A DNA stretch of 64,000 bases from Bryopsis sp. KO-2023 (taxonomy: Eukaryota > Chlorophyta > Ulvophyceae > Bryopsidales > Bryopsidaceae), in NCBI GenBank assembly GCA_030272585.1, contig BSYQ01000007.1, forward strand, positions 4,220,001-4,284,000, written 5' to 3'. Both the position numbers and the translations under genes were made by a program. Numbering within the stretch: position 1 is the first letter of the stretch; every line of letters begins with the position of its first letter. Positions 12,286-22,509 of the stretch are shown piece by piece. The notes below the pieces were generated by a model. The model did no database searches. It saw only the letters and a list, made by a program, of their open reading frames with translations, and was not told the DNA's origin.

Positions 12286-15200
12286 TTATTCTGAGCGTGG
12301 AACATCCAAAACCGCTCCATCACTGACTTTCACTGGGATGTTTTGCCGATCGCCAACTTTCCTCATCATTTCTACTAAATTGGACACCGTCTTGCGACCG
12401 AGCCTATCCCTCCTCAACCCCACCACTTGCTTCAATGAATGCACCAGCTTTGCGCTGGGGTTTTGCAAGCCTTTAGCACACTCCATGAATTCCACCAAGT
12501 AATCGATCGAGAACAGGAGCAGGTTGGAAAGGGACAGGGTGTCCAGAAATCCGTTCATAGCTGTGATGGTTTGATCGTTTTCGGTTCGAATCTTAGCGAA
12601 TGCCCGGACGATGCGCACTCTGTCAGATATGCCGAAACGGTCGGCTCGACCTGGGTGGGACATTTCTGTGAGTAAGGATTGAAGGTTTGACGGCCTGCAT
12701 TCCTGAAAATGGGAGGGGCACAACAAAGAGAGGTTGAGCGACAGAACGATCATCTAACGATTGAACCATCGAAATCAGGCACCGTTTTTTTAAATTACGC
12801 AATCTTAATCTGAATTTACTTCCCTACAGTTTGGACATACATATTGCGATGGATCGAAACAAAAGAGAGCATGCGTCGCGACCACCTCCAGGTCGTGGCC
12901 AGGCATTGTGATCGGTTTTCCCTGCTGTTTCTCGTTTATTTTCTTTCCATCTTTTCCACGTTACCTCCATCGTCGCCATATATTCCAGAGTTTTGACAAG
13001 GGAAGCCTCATGAGCGTCGCTCAATCGAGAAGGGTTCGTCAAAGTCTCCACCAACCGTTCTTCCAAAACCCCATCCGCCTGGGCATCGAAATCGACCCTC
13101 CTCTGCAGCAAACACCCCAGCATATTGGACATCGCTTCGTTGGAGAATTTCAACATTCGCTCCTCCTGCCCTGCCTCTTTCCATAGCCTTTCCCAGACCC
13201 CCCCCTTCTCAAATTTCAGTCGGCTCAAGCTGTGCATGACCGTGGATAGGGTGCTTTCGTCGCACGATCCCAACATTTCCTCACAGGAGGTGAATGTTTC
13301 CGCCATGATATCCACCAGGTCGATATCCCGACAACCGATGCATGCTAGAGAATGCAGGATTTTAGAAACATCGGTTGGCTTCAGGAATTCCCTCCGTCGT
13401 TTGATCGTGTCGAAAATGGGGGTCAACTCCAGATGCTTATCCTTCCATGCACCGAGTTGTGCCAACCCCAGCAGAATAGTCACCACCGTGTGCGTACTGA
13501 AGCGATCGATTCGATCCGGTTTCAGAACTTCCTCGATCAAGAAAAGGATGGATGCGCTCTTAGGAAACGAAAAACCGCCCAGCCCGAATATGATGTTGCT
13601 CAAGCTGTGTTCGCTGCAGTTCTCCAGCCCTCTGTCGGCCGCTTCGAAAATCAGCCTGACCAGTATCCCCTCCCCTTGCTTGATCTTTCCCAAGGTATAC
13701 ACGATACGAGCTATATTGTCGATGGAAAGATTGCGCAGTCGGCTTTCCTTCAAAATTTCATCGAACAAAACGCCCACCAATGGATTCTCTATTGCCCGGA
13801 CATTGAGTGCAGCGATCGAATGAGCAACCCAAGCCAGGTAATCCTCGCTGCATTTTTTCAACCTTCCTGACTCCGTGGCTGCTTCCATGATCGGAGTCAC
13901 GTCCATACTGTTGCTAAACCCCATTTTCTCCAATGAACGCAACACACTCAATAAACCCCCATCGCTAAAACCTGGAGCCTTCCTCCCCACCTCCCCAAGC
14001 AAAGCTCTGACACTGTTTTCGTCCGGCTTCTCCATGAGGGAAATTGAACAAAGAAAATTGGATAAATCGGCCTCGCTGGAGTCTACCAGCCGCCCAGACA
14101 TGACAAATTCGCTTATGATGGCCGAATATACCCCCTCCTCGGAAACCCCAGCCGTCAAAAATCCACAAAACAAAGCGGTGAGGCCCTTTTGCGATAACTG
14201 AGCCAACTTCCCCTTCACCAAGACCGCCCTTTTCGCTGCACTCCAAAAACCTTGGTGCTTACATCCCATATGACTCAACCCACATACGATATTACACAGC
14301 GCCAACCCTTTGAACAAATCCATGTCCAATCGCCGGCTGATTTCGTCGAACAGCGGACCCAGCCTTTCCAGATCTTTCCACTCTATTTTTTTCAAACTGT
14401 AACACATCGTGGCCAAGCTTTGCTCCAAGAAATTCGGCAGCCGTTTCGCATCCAGAACTTCGTCGACGATAATGCCCACTTTGGCCTCGTTTCTGTAACC
14501 CAGATCAGCAAAGGTGAACAGAATCGTCGACAGGGCGACTTCCTTGAACCGCACGAGCCTTCTGGGTTGAGTGATTTCATGGACCAAAGTTTCCATTAAA
14601 TCCCCTCCCAACCCAAGCTGGGACGTTCTGTAAAACATTTCAACCAGGCCGTACGGTCTCAGCTTCCCTAACCGCTCCTCGTCGCTGACTAATCGCCTCA
14701 CCGCCGAAACGATCTCCTCATGCTCTATCCGAAGTTGACCTAACCCAGTCAGCAAATTAGCAAGCTCAAATTCTCCTAGGTGCCAGTCACTGTGGTCCAG
14801 ATACGAAACAATCTGCCCAGCCATCCGATCGATCAACCCATGCGACGAAGGCACCGAACCTGGTCCGAGGGAATTCTCAATCGCACCCAATGCATAAGTC
14901 AATATCACGATATCTCGTCTGGTAAACGTGCTGGTGCCAGCGACCCCTTTCACGAATCGATCAAGCAATTCGCTGTTAGTATACCCGATTTTTGCCAGAG
15001 AGTGGATTGCCCCCACCACCTGCCTGGGGGTGGCCTGTTTGTTGAAACCCTTGATCAGCACTTCCAGCACTCCATCCAGGAAACCCTCCTCCTGGCCGTT
15101 CTGGCTTGGCAGCTTCTTACAACGGAGCAACACGACTTCGGCATGCCATCTGTTTCGATCGTCGGTGCATTCGTTCCATGCATTTCGGACCTCATGCCAG

Positions 15201-15321
15201 GATTTGCAATTCTGAACTCTGTCAAAGAATTGGTAAGACCCTCTGCTGTAGCTTCGACAGTTCGAGCCATCCCAGGTTTGAGCTCCTCGACCGACCTCCT
15301 TATTCCTTTTGAGATTTCCAT
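12286..15321 (-). CDS. Large helical-repeat protein (FASTK/heptatricopeptide-like), 910 residues
   Basis: Three exons, 15321-15191, 15149-12965 and 12702-12286, join in phase (911 codons). The intron at 15190-15150 is only 41 bases. The protein is almost entirely a tandem array of about 36-40-residue units with the pattern (E/D)xxxPxRLxxFxxxxLxxILxxLxxLGxxD, for example LVHEITQPRRLVRFKEVALS, VLDAKRLPNFLEQSLATMCY and IEEVLKPDRIDRFSTHTVVT; I count well over a dozen units. This is the layout of the all-helical repeats next to FASTK and RAP domains in organelle RNA-binding proteins of protists and algae. I see no C-terminal RAP domain. By family knowledge the likely role is binding and processing of mitochondrial or plastid RNA; that is inference. 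The N terminus (MEISKGIRRSVEELKPG) is not an obvious targeting peptide, and a 5' exon is possible since an acceptor-like TTTTCCCTCAG lies just upstream. Confidence 0.85.
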
Positions 15322-15608
15322 GGTGGTTGGCAAAATCCTGAGGGAAAAAGTTTCGATAACTGAGTTAACTATTGATTAAAATTCCATAACTAAAATTCCT
15401 CATCTGAAATTGTGAATTGGGGCATACTCGAGGGGTTGTACAACCAGCTCCCAATGAAGTTAAAATCATGAACACATGGCACAGTTTTCCAACTAAAATA
15501 AAAAAGCTTTGTTCGCAGCCCATCCCCCATACGTCAAGCCACTGTTTTTCCAGTAGTTTCCACAACACAGTAGCAACGGTTATGCTCTTTTTTTCGATTA
15601 ATATTTGG

Positions 15609-16052
15609 TTAATGTGTGTTTAGTTCCGGGTCGACGCTCGTCGAAGAAACCCAGATCGCACCTGGCGAAAGTTGCGAAACGTGCCGTTCGCCACAGAAAA
15701 TTCGCACTGCGAAAGCGACGGCAGCGACGTGATCTGAAGGACGGATACGCCGCGTAAAACATTCGTCAAGTGGTTGAGCGGATCTACACGACGCAAGCTC
15801 AAACTTTCGAACGGAACTCCGAAATACAAGAGCGCGAAAAATACCGTCCGCTACAAAAACCAAAAAACTCACGTTGTCGCCACCAGTATACCTGAAAGGC
15901 CCGTCGTCGGACTCGCGAAGTGTCGGCGAGCCCAGCCCAAGATCATCCTCCACAACTTGACAAGGTGCCGAAATGAAACCCCCGCTTTCGCGAGCAGAAA
16001 AAGGGGAAATTGCCAGAAACGCGTCACTCGTGTTTGTGTTCGTTTGTGACAT
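15609..16052 (-). CDS. Possible small gene or 5' exon, unidentified
   Basis: An ATG at 16052 opens a frame that stays clear to a stop at 15609 (147 codons). The first 60 residues are serine/threonine- and acidic-rich (SPFSARESGG, VVEDDLGLGSPTLRESDDG). After FRYTGGDN there is a good donor, GTGAGTTTTT, so the true product may splice into a second exon in another frame, for instance one giving SLSLRRVDPLNHL. The stretch is GC-richer than its surroundings, like exons here. I do not recognise a family. Confidence 0.35.
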   Translation of the reverse strand: MSQTNTNTSDAFLAISPFSARESGGFISAPCQVVEDDLGLGSPTLRESDDGPFRYTGGDNVSFLVFVADGIFRALVFRSSVRKFELASCRSAQPLDECFTRRIRPSDHVAAVAFAVRIFCGERHVSQLSPGAIWVSSTSVDPELNTH

Positions 16053-17248
16053 TGTAGTACAGCAGATATTAGTCAGGCAGCCAAAAGTCTATGTCAAGGC
16101 TCGAGGTAAGTTGGAAGAAGAAGAGTGATTACGAGAGCTGCACCAAAGGGGTGGCTTCAGAACGACAGCATTCAACCTCGTGGCTGGAAAGAGGAGGCGA
16201 TCGAAAACGAGCTGGGGGGCATCATAGCACAGACGCACGTTGGGGATGTTGGGGACGTTGGGGGTGGCACTGCTGAAAACTCAGAGCGAGTCAATGCTGG
16301 GGGTGGGCACGAGGTCTCAAAACGGTGAGGAGTTTTGTCTAGGTTTCGTCGCGAACGTCCAGATCTGCGTGCCGTGCCGTGACGCCGATGTCTAACACAC
16401 TTGGAACACTGTGCGGATAGCGAGTCAGGCTCGATTGATAGGCTGCTTGTGGGGGTCTGTGTGTGTGTTGGATTGGCGGCAAGGTCACACCACCAATCGC
16501 ACCCCACGAATCCCTTTCCACTCCCCACTGCCAAGTTTACACAAGTGTCGTTGAGGATATCGATTCTCCTAGTCACAAGTTGACGAGCTGACACTTGACT
16601 CTGTTTTCAAAACGAAAGCATCAATGCGCGCGCGTGGGGTCAAATCAAATCAAGTCAAATCAGCTTTCTGAGAATCGATTTTCGATCGCGGGGAGAAAAA
16701 GATTGCGCTTTTCGGCCTTAACGAGTTTGGGCCAAAAAAATTTTGCCCATCACTTCTCCCTTCTCACTTTTTGAGGGCAATCAAAAATCGATTCACAGTA
16801 CTCTGATAGTGAGGAAAAAAAAGCATTTTTTTAATCCCATCGATAGGGACAGCATTTTCCTGAATAAGTAAATAAAATCATCTCATTTACATCTTGTCTT
16901 CTGAGTCACAAATATCCCCCCATTTCAAAGCTAAACCACAAAATCGCCTGCTGCAAGATGCCTAGCCAAGAACAAAACGATGCTACAAACCTTCTGCAAA
17001 AGAAGCCAAGAAAGAAAAGAAAAGGACAAAAAAAAATGCTAAGTGTTTTTCAATTAACCTAGTAACTGCTCAATGTCTCCTTCAAAATCATCTCCCCTCC
17101 CCAGCATTTTATCAGTAATGTTTTATCACAAAGCAATCTCAACACGAAGCGAGAGCCAATTTGAGAAAAAAAAGGTAGCGCTTCTTGGATCAACCTCCCT
17201 CCCTCCCTCCCTCAAAAAAAAGGCAAATACCCCTCCCGTTACAGGATA
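16053..17248. other. Intergenic, no supported gene
   Basis: The segment 16090-16600 has several short open frames on both strands with glycine- and tryptophan-rich or proline-rich translations, none conserved-looking. From 16620 the sequence becomes A/T-rich with A-runs and contains the CCCT-type repeat CTCCCTCCCTCCCTC near 17195-17215. Nothing here can be called a gene from sequence alone. Confidence 0.4.
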
Positions 17249-17340
17249 GTGATGTGACCTCAGTTTGAACACCAGACTGACATCTAGTCATTTGGGGACT
17301 GTGATGTGACCTCAGTTTGAACAGCCAGACTGACATCCAG
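17249..17340. repeat. Tandem duplication overlapping the bZIP stop codon
   Basis: Two copies of a 39-40 base unit, at 17249-17287 and 17301-17340, are separated by 13 bases. They begin GTGATGTGACCTCAGTTTGA and end GACTGACATC(T/C)AG, differing by one inserted base and one substitution. The right copy contains the stop codon and last residues of the minus-strand bZIP gene; the left copy lies in its 3' untranslated region. Confidence 0.9.
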
Positions 17341-18675
17341 ACACCGCTTGAAAGATTTCATTGATCCTTTGGCAATTGGAGTGATGCTCTTCCACCACCC
17401 GCTGAATTTTGGCATCCACCATTCTCGAGCTAGTCGAGAAGAGAGTGTTTACGACCGCTTCCAACAGCTCCTGCTCATGTTGGTTTGCTGTGCCTTGTTG
17501 AAACATCCCATGATTGATCACCTGCACAGACGGACAAAAGAAAACCCATATCACTGTACTGTAAGTTTTGTAGAAGGCAGCAGGGGGTGATACAAACATG
17601 GAAACCATTTTTAGCAAGGAAATGGCTCCTCAAAAAAGAAAAAAAAGGGTTTTTTTATAATTTTTATAAAGATAGAGTGGCTCCTCAGGCAACAGCTCAA
17701 GACGATGGTTTTTCAGGGTGAGAATACGGTCTGTACCTTGTCAAGGGATACCAGGCTTCTGTTCCACTCTTCCTCCAGCTTCACAATTGAATCCCTGGAT
17801 GTTGAGCCAGCCAGAGCAGCATCGGCAAAAACCACATTTTCAGGCACTGTGATTGATGTTTTTCCTTCAGTTACATCAATGGCCTCATACTCCTCGGAAG
17901 CTGCCTGGGAATTCTCCCAGTTCTGTGATGGAATGGTCCAATCATCTGGCATAGATGTGGAAACAGGAAAGGCCCCTCCTGACTGGGATCTATTTGGGAG
18001 GACATATTGTGTGGAGGCACAAGGAACTGCAATACATTGTCGACCCTCCAATGATTGCGGCTGACAGTCAAGGTGTTCGACGCCATACCCAAAGCCAGCC
18101 ACCAATCGCACCAGCCTCTCATTTTCCTTGCGTACTCCTCGCAAGGATTTCACTTCTGACGAGAGTTGACCGACAACACCTTGCATACGCTCGAACGCCT
18201 GCTTCTTTCGTTCCCTGTATCGTTTCTGTGCCAGGGAATTCGACAACTTCTGCTGCTGATTGCGGTATCGCCTCCTTCGTGGGAGTTTTCGTATAGCCAC
18301 GTCTCGGCCAACTGCTGGCGTGCTTGCGTTGCAGGCTGTTGTATAGTCCTTAGAGGCGGCCTTGTCAGGCGTCCCCTGCAAGTTCAGCCCCTCAACCGCC
18401 TTGCCAAAAGGTGTGCCACGCAAGCGCCGTGCATCACTCGGCCCCTCCTTCCGAAACTCCCAGCTCCAACCTCCACTTGTTTCCGAGACCAAGTGGGGCC
18501 CACCCGTGGTTCTGGGACGCTGATTAACGTGGACCTGAGATCCTGCAGCAGTATGTACTTGGCCTTTCTTCAGGCTTGCAGCATCGCTGGAACTACAGTC
18601 GTCGAGCTCAGCCAGGAACTCCGCAACACGCACATCCACCGGTAACTGGGATACCTCCACCGAAACAGGGAGCAT
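17312..18675 (-). CDS. bZIP transcription factor
   Basis: Two exons, 18675-17737 and 17521-17312, join in phase and end CQSGCSN. The basic region is KLSNSLAQKRYRERKKQAF, with the N-x7-R signature (N of NSL, R of RYR). The zipper that follows has heptad positions M, L, L, N, V in FERMQGVVGQLSSEVKSL and on, so it is short and weak in leucine. Upstream lie long serine-rich, low-complexity segments and the acidic VAEFLAELDDCSSSDAA, a possible activation domain. The second exon adds a helical tail. I chose the first ATG in frame (18675). The frame stays open further 5', to about 18860, without an ATG, so an extra 5' exon adding about 60 residues is likely. The target genes are unknown. Confidence 0.85.
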
Positions 18676-18859
18676 CTTCCCCACAGTACGTTGATCAGCG
18701 GAATGTTTGTCCCCCGGAGAACTAGCAGTGTCTGTGCTTGCCGCCGCTTCGTTCGTGGAGCAAGTTTGGCCGCATACTCCCAGCGCGTCGCCAATAGGGC
18801 TGTCCAACGGTGCGGTTGACGCACTGCCTGCTGGTATTGCAGGCCACAGATGTTATCTG

Positions 18860-19345
18860 GGGCCACAATGGTTAAAGGCACAGGAAGGTGGTACGTAGAA
18901 GTCACGTGGTAACTGCATACAGAAACTCGAACGGTGAATGGTGTGCGCGTTGAGCATCTATTCTTGCGACGGCCACGGGGGTGGTGGTGCACTTTTTGCC
19001 CCCTGGTGGCGCATTGTCAATCACAGCGCGATTTGCCTCACCACACTCGAACATTCTCTAATCGATTACAAGAACCCACTCGGTGGACTACTGTCACACT
19101 CCTCACCCCAACCTATACTTCCGAACACCTCCTCCAAACAAACTCCAAGCTCAGGCGGCTGGACGGGAGCAAAACGTCCAACTCGACATAACTTTTTCCA
19201 CCGAGGAAGAACTTCTCGAACCTTCACGTTCGTCAACACACCACAGGTCCAATGACTGCCTTCTCCAGTCGAACTATTACGATAACAATGGCGAACAAAC
19301 ACAGCTCCACGTTGAAAGGGCGTATTTCCTTGGTCGAACTCATGA
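18860..19345. other. Unresolved stretch 5' of the bZIP gene
   Basis: This region should carry the bZIP promoter and perhaps its first exon. On the minus strand a frame at about 19066-19385 is open for 100 codons (containing YDHEFDQGNTPFQRG), in a different frame from the small ORF at 19528. The two may be parts of one spliced gene, but I could not place a matching donor and acceptor. Confidence 0.3.
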
Positions 19346-19528
19346 TCATAGCCGCGCCGACCACGATAAGCCGCCGTGTTCCGCGTGTTGTGCTCCCATG
19401 TCCTTTACAGAAGCTTCGTCGTCATCGAAAGTTCGACCTTTTTGCAACTCCTGGTACGACTCGCCTTGGTGCGCGTCCATATTACGTGGGAAATGCGCCT
19501 TACGAATAATATCCGCTGGGCGAAACAT
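19346..19528 (-). CDS. Possible first exon of a small unidentified gene
   Basis: An ATG at 19528 starts MFRPADIIRKAHFPRNMDAH, followed by QELQKGRTFDDDEASVKDMG. The basic N terminus resembles a short organelle presequence. A donor-like GTAAAG follows DDDEAS, so coding may leave this frame there instead of running to the stop at 19346. No family is recognised, and the match may be chance. Confidence 0.3.
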   Translation of the reverse strand: MFRPADIIRKAHFPRNMDAHQGESYQELQKGRTFDDDEASVKDMGAQHAEHGGLSWSARL

Positions 19529-21441
19529 CGTAACGCACAGTATGTCACTTCATGTAACTTGACGTTTGTGGGTTTTGCTATTTCCACCCGCGGCATTCGG
19601 TGTCAGATGGAAGATTCACGCGGATCCAACCCAAAATCATTCACAAGGAAAAACGGCAGGCTGCTCAACGATGTTTTCATTTGACGTTTGGGCTCGTGTG
19701 GGACCAATTGTAGTATGGTCGTGACTGACCCCAATCTCTGGATTTTCTTCAGCGCTGAAGTGATGTTTCGTTGAAGGAACAGTCGGGAAAGGGCAACAGA
19801 AATGGTTGAGTGGAGCAACTGTACTACCACATCGAAAGTGCTGTATTCGATCGTTATTGATAGTGCAGAATAGGACACTTTCTTATAAGGCCTGTCCTCT
19901 TTTATTTCTCGACCCACAGCGGGTGTGTTTGTGTTTTTACCCTACACACAAACGTCCAGTCCCACTTCACTATTCTCTTCTCACTTCAATTCACATCTAG
20001 TCATTCCGTGTCCATGATCTCATCCATAACGTTATCCATTTCCCTCCCTCTCTTTCGTTCTAAGACGGTTACGCCACCTCTTGGCAGCCGAGACAAATCC
20101 GGGCTGGCATAAATCTGGAACAGATCAGGCAAAATCTGAAGCCAGTCCCCCCAAAGTGAAGATCCCATCCAGATTGAACATTTTTGACGAGTGATTGATG
20201 TTGTCTTTGTTGTTTCTTGCCTGCAGGCAATGTTTTGCGTTACAGTATTTTGTCCTGCTGTCTCAGTGTCTGTTCTGAATGAATTCCAGCCTGAAAGCCT
20301 AAACTACCCCACTCAATGTTCGACCGAGTGAAGATGGAGCTCTACCAGTACTGAGATCGCTGGCGATTCTCCAGAAAGAGGTTTCCAATAACGCTTACAT
20401 AATATTAACAAATTTCCACATGAGCAAAGTCCATGCTGAGAGATATGAACCTCCCCTGCAATCGTACCAGGTTGACTGAAGGGCTTATCTTGCAGAGATA
20501 AGCCAGACAGCAGGTTTACCTACTCGATGCATACTTTCTTGAAATTAGGTTTGCTTTTGGGAAGCATCGAAAAAGCGTATGTTTATGTGCAACTACACTC
20601 AACCCTGAATGAACTCTTTTTTCCAAAAGAAGAACTCAGGGAGCCAAAATGAAAAGTTGGCTTTTCTTCCAGAGCCCAAGCGCAACAAAGGGCCAGCGGC
20701 AGTACATGGAACAGATCGATGCCAGCTTTGCAGAACTGTTTTGGAAGAGGAGTGGACTCCTGACCCTCCAGTCTGACTATCAATAAATACGACGCAGGCG
20801 ACCGAGAGAACTCCAACAAGGATCTTACAATACGACCCCTCAATCCACTGTTTTCTTTCTAACCACGGCGCAGCAAAGAAGAAGCAGCCACAGCTTGCAG
20901 TTCTTTTGCCCAAGACATTCTTGCCATCCCCGATCGACTCCATTGCCACGCCTAAATATCTAAAGAAACAATACGGTCGTTTTGGTTACCAACACACAAG
21001 AATTTGTCCAGCTACCTAAACCCAACAGCAACACTCCCTTCTCCACTCCAGCGGCCAATGGAAGCACCCATCCAATCTGCTTGAGAAGAGGATTCCCAGC
21101 ATGGAAAGCTAAAATATAGCATTTCTCAGTAATCCAACAACTTTCAGCATTTCCCAAAGCCATCAAGAAAAACCTGCAAGCGATCAAACCGCTGGTGGAG
21201 AGATTTCGCCAAATCCAAATTGTGAATTGTGACTTGTGAATTTCTCCAATTCTTTGAGGTGCCATTCAAATCCCCCCTCCCCCAAACGCCTGGATGGAAC
21301 TCCATGACATTCACCCCACCTTGCCTTCAATCGTCCCAACCATGCAATTGGAGAATGGGCGCCGCAAAGAGCAACCCCTTGCCACCCATAACAAATTATC
21401 CACCCAGCCCCAAAACAAAACGAACAAGCGAAAAAAAAGAA
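19529..21441. other. Gene-poor stretch with two weak candidate exons
   Basis: Two minus-strand frames are open for about 100 codons: 20599-20943, starting MESIGDGKNVLGKRTASCGC and holding one hydrophobic segment (ILVGVLSVACVVFI), and 20960-21265. Neither resembles a known family. A small perfect hairpin sits at about 20481-20503 (GGCTTATC, 7-base loop, GATAAGCC). Most of the rest is plain A/T-rich spacer. Confidence 0.3.
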
Positions 21442-22293
21442 TCAAAACTTTGGCCTCCTTTTTCGCCCTGTGAATCGGGTGTCCATGGGTATCCGCTCGT
21501 AGCCTTTGTTTCGCATTTGCTCCTTTTTTCTCAAAACCCAACCCTTTCCTTTCCCCTTTCCCTCGTCCGGATCGACCCTCTGCCTCTTTTTGAAACCTCC
21601 TTGCCGACCCACCACCCCAACTTCCTCCGCAGGCTCCCCGGTCAAAGCTAAATCCTGGTGCGGGATATCCCCCCCACCCACCATCAACACCAAGAAGTAT
21701 TTCTTAGCTCTGGTACTGTTCGGGAAATCCACCACCAACCCCCCGGAGAACCCCACTTTCAATGCAGCAGTTGTCAGCATTTCCGCCTGCTCCACATTCT
21801 GAGGGTATAGCTGCAACACCGCCCGAGCCCCCTTCGCCAAACAATCATACAAGGTTTGGAAAAACCACTTTATCCTTTTCCTGGGGTTAGAGGAGCTGGT
21901 GTCTGCATTGCACAGCCACTGGACGGCAGAGATGCTTATCGCACCATCCACGGTCCCAGGTCTGAAAGGCACACCTTGCCCCATATCCAACAGAGAAAGA
22001 TCCCCCTCCACCTCACGGTCCACAGCGACGCTCAACATCGCAGGACTGATATCCATCCCCACCCAGTGGTGCCCGGCCTCCGTGATTATCTCCCCACTCA
22101 GCCCTGAACCACAGCCCAAATCCAGAAGCAACTTTGGAACCCCATCGTCGGGGAGCATCAACAATTCCAGGGCTCGTTCCGTTAAGCTCGTCTGGACCGT
22201 GGTGATTCTAGAGTTGTGCGTATACTTGTGGGCTTCCTGCTCATTGTAAAACAAATCGGCAGGTCCCGTCAGCTCCGGCCTTTCTCCCCCCAT
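21442..22293 (-). CDS. BUD23: 18S rRNA (guanine-N7) methyltransferase BUD23/WBSCR22
   Basis: BUD23 uses S-adenosylmethionine to methylate N7 of a conserved guanine in 18S rRNA during 40S ribosome maturation, working in the nucleus with TRMT112. The single exon codes for 283 residues from the ATG at 22293, which gives MGGERPELTGPADLFYN, like other family members. Visible: YTHNSRI, SERALELLMLP-like SAM-domain entry, motif I LLDLGCGSGLSGE, VGMDISPAMLSVA, EVEGDLSLLDMGQGVPFRPG, DGAISISAVQWLCNAD (substrate-side loop), PNSTRAKKYFLVL, and the basic C terminus ending TGRKRRPKF, the BUD23 nuclear-localisation tail. The C-terminal region (GEPAEEVGVVGRQGG) is slightly extended. The lack of introns contrasts with its neighbours. 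Confidence 0.97.
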   Translation of the reverse strand: MGGERPELTGPADLFYNEQEAHKYTHNSRITTVQTSLTERALELLMLPDDGVPKLLLDLGCGSGLSGEIITEAGHHWVGMDISPAMLSVAVDREVEGDLSLLDMGQGVPFRPGTVDGAISISAVQWLCNADTSSSNPRKRIKWFFQTLYDCLAKGARAVLQLYPQNVEQAEMLTTAALKVGFSGGLVVDFPNSTRAKKYFLVLMVGGGDIPHQDLALTGEPAEEVGVVGRQGGFKKRQRVDPDEGKGKGKGWVLRKKEQMRNKGYERIPMDTRFTGRKRRPKF

Positions 22294-22509
22294 CTTCCTT
22301 CGCAAAGCGCTCTCGTTTCCGTTCAAGCCAACGACCCCCCAAAAGAAAGAAAGGACAGTGGTTACACAAAGTCAGCACCAACCCAACAAAAAAAAACAAC
22401 ATATTTAGAAAGCGCACTTTTTACCTAATCAGGTCGAGTCGGGGGAAGGGTGTCGATCACTGCAGGGCAGCTGCTGCTGAGCGAAGCGTGAACGCCAGAA
22501 TTCTTCAGG
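22294..22509. promoter_or_regulatory. Shared 5' region between BUD23 and the CFAP210-like gene
   Basis: The two start codons face away from each other across 216 bases (22293 leftward, 22510 rightward), so both promoters must fit here or overlap the genes. No TATA box or other named element is obvious. Confidence 0.5.

Noticed and set aside
12908-15215. Long plus-strand open frames opposite the helical-repeat gene
   Set aside because: They are antisense shadows of the minus-strand gene, whose repeats explain the openness.
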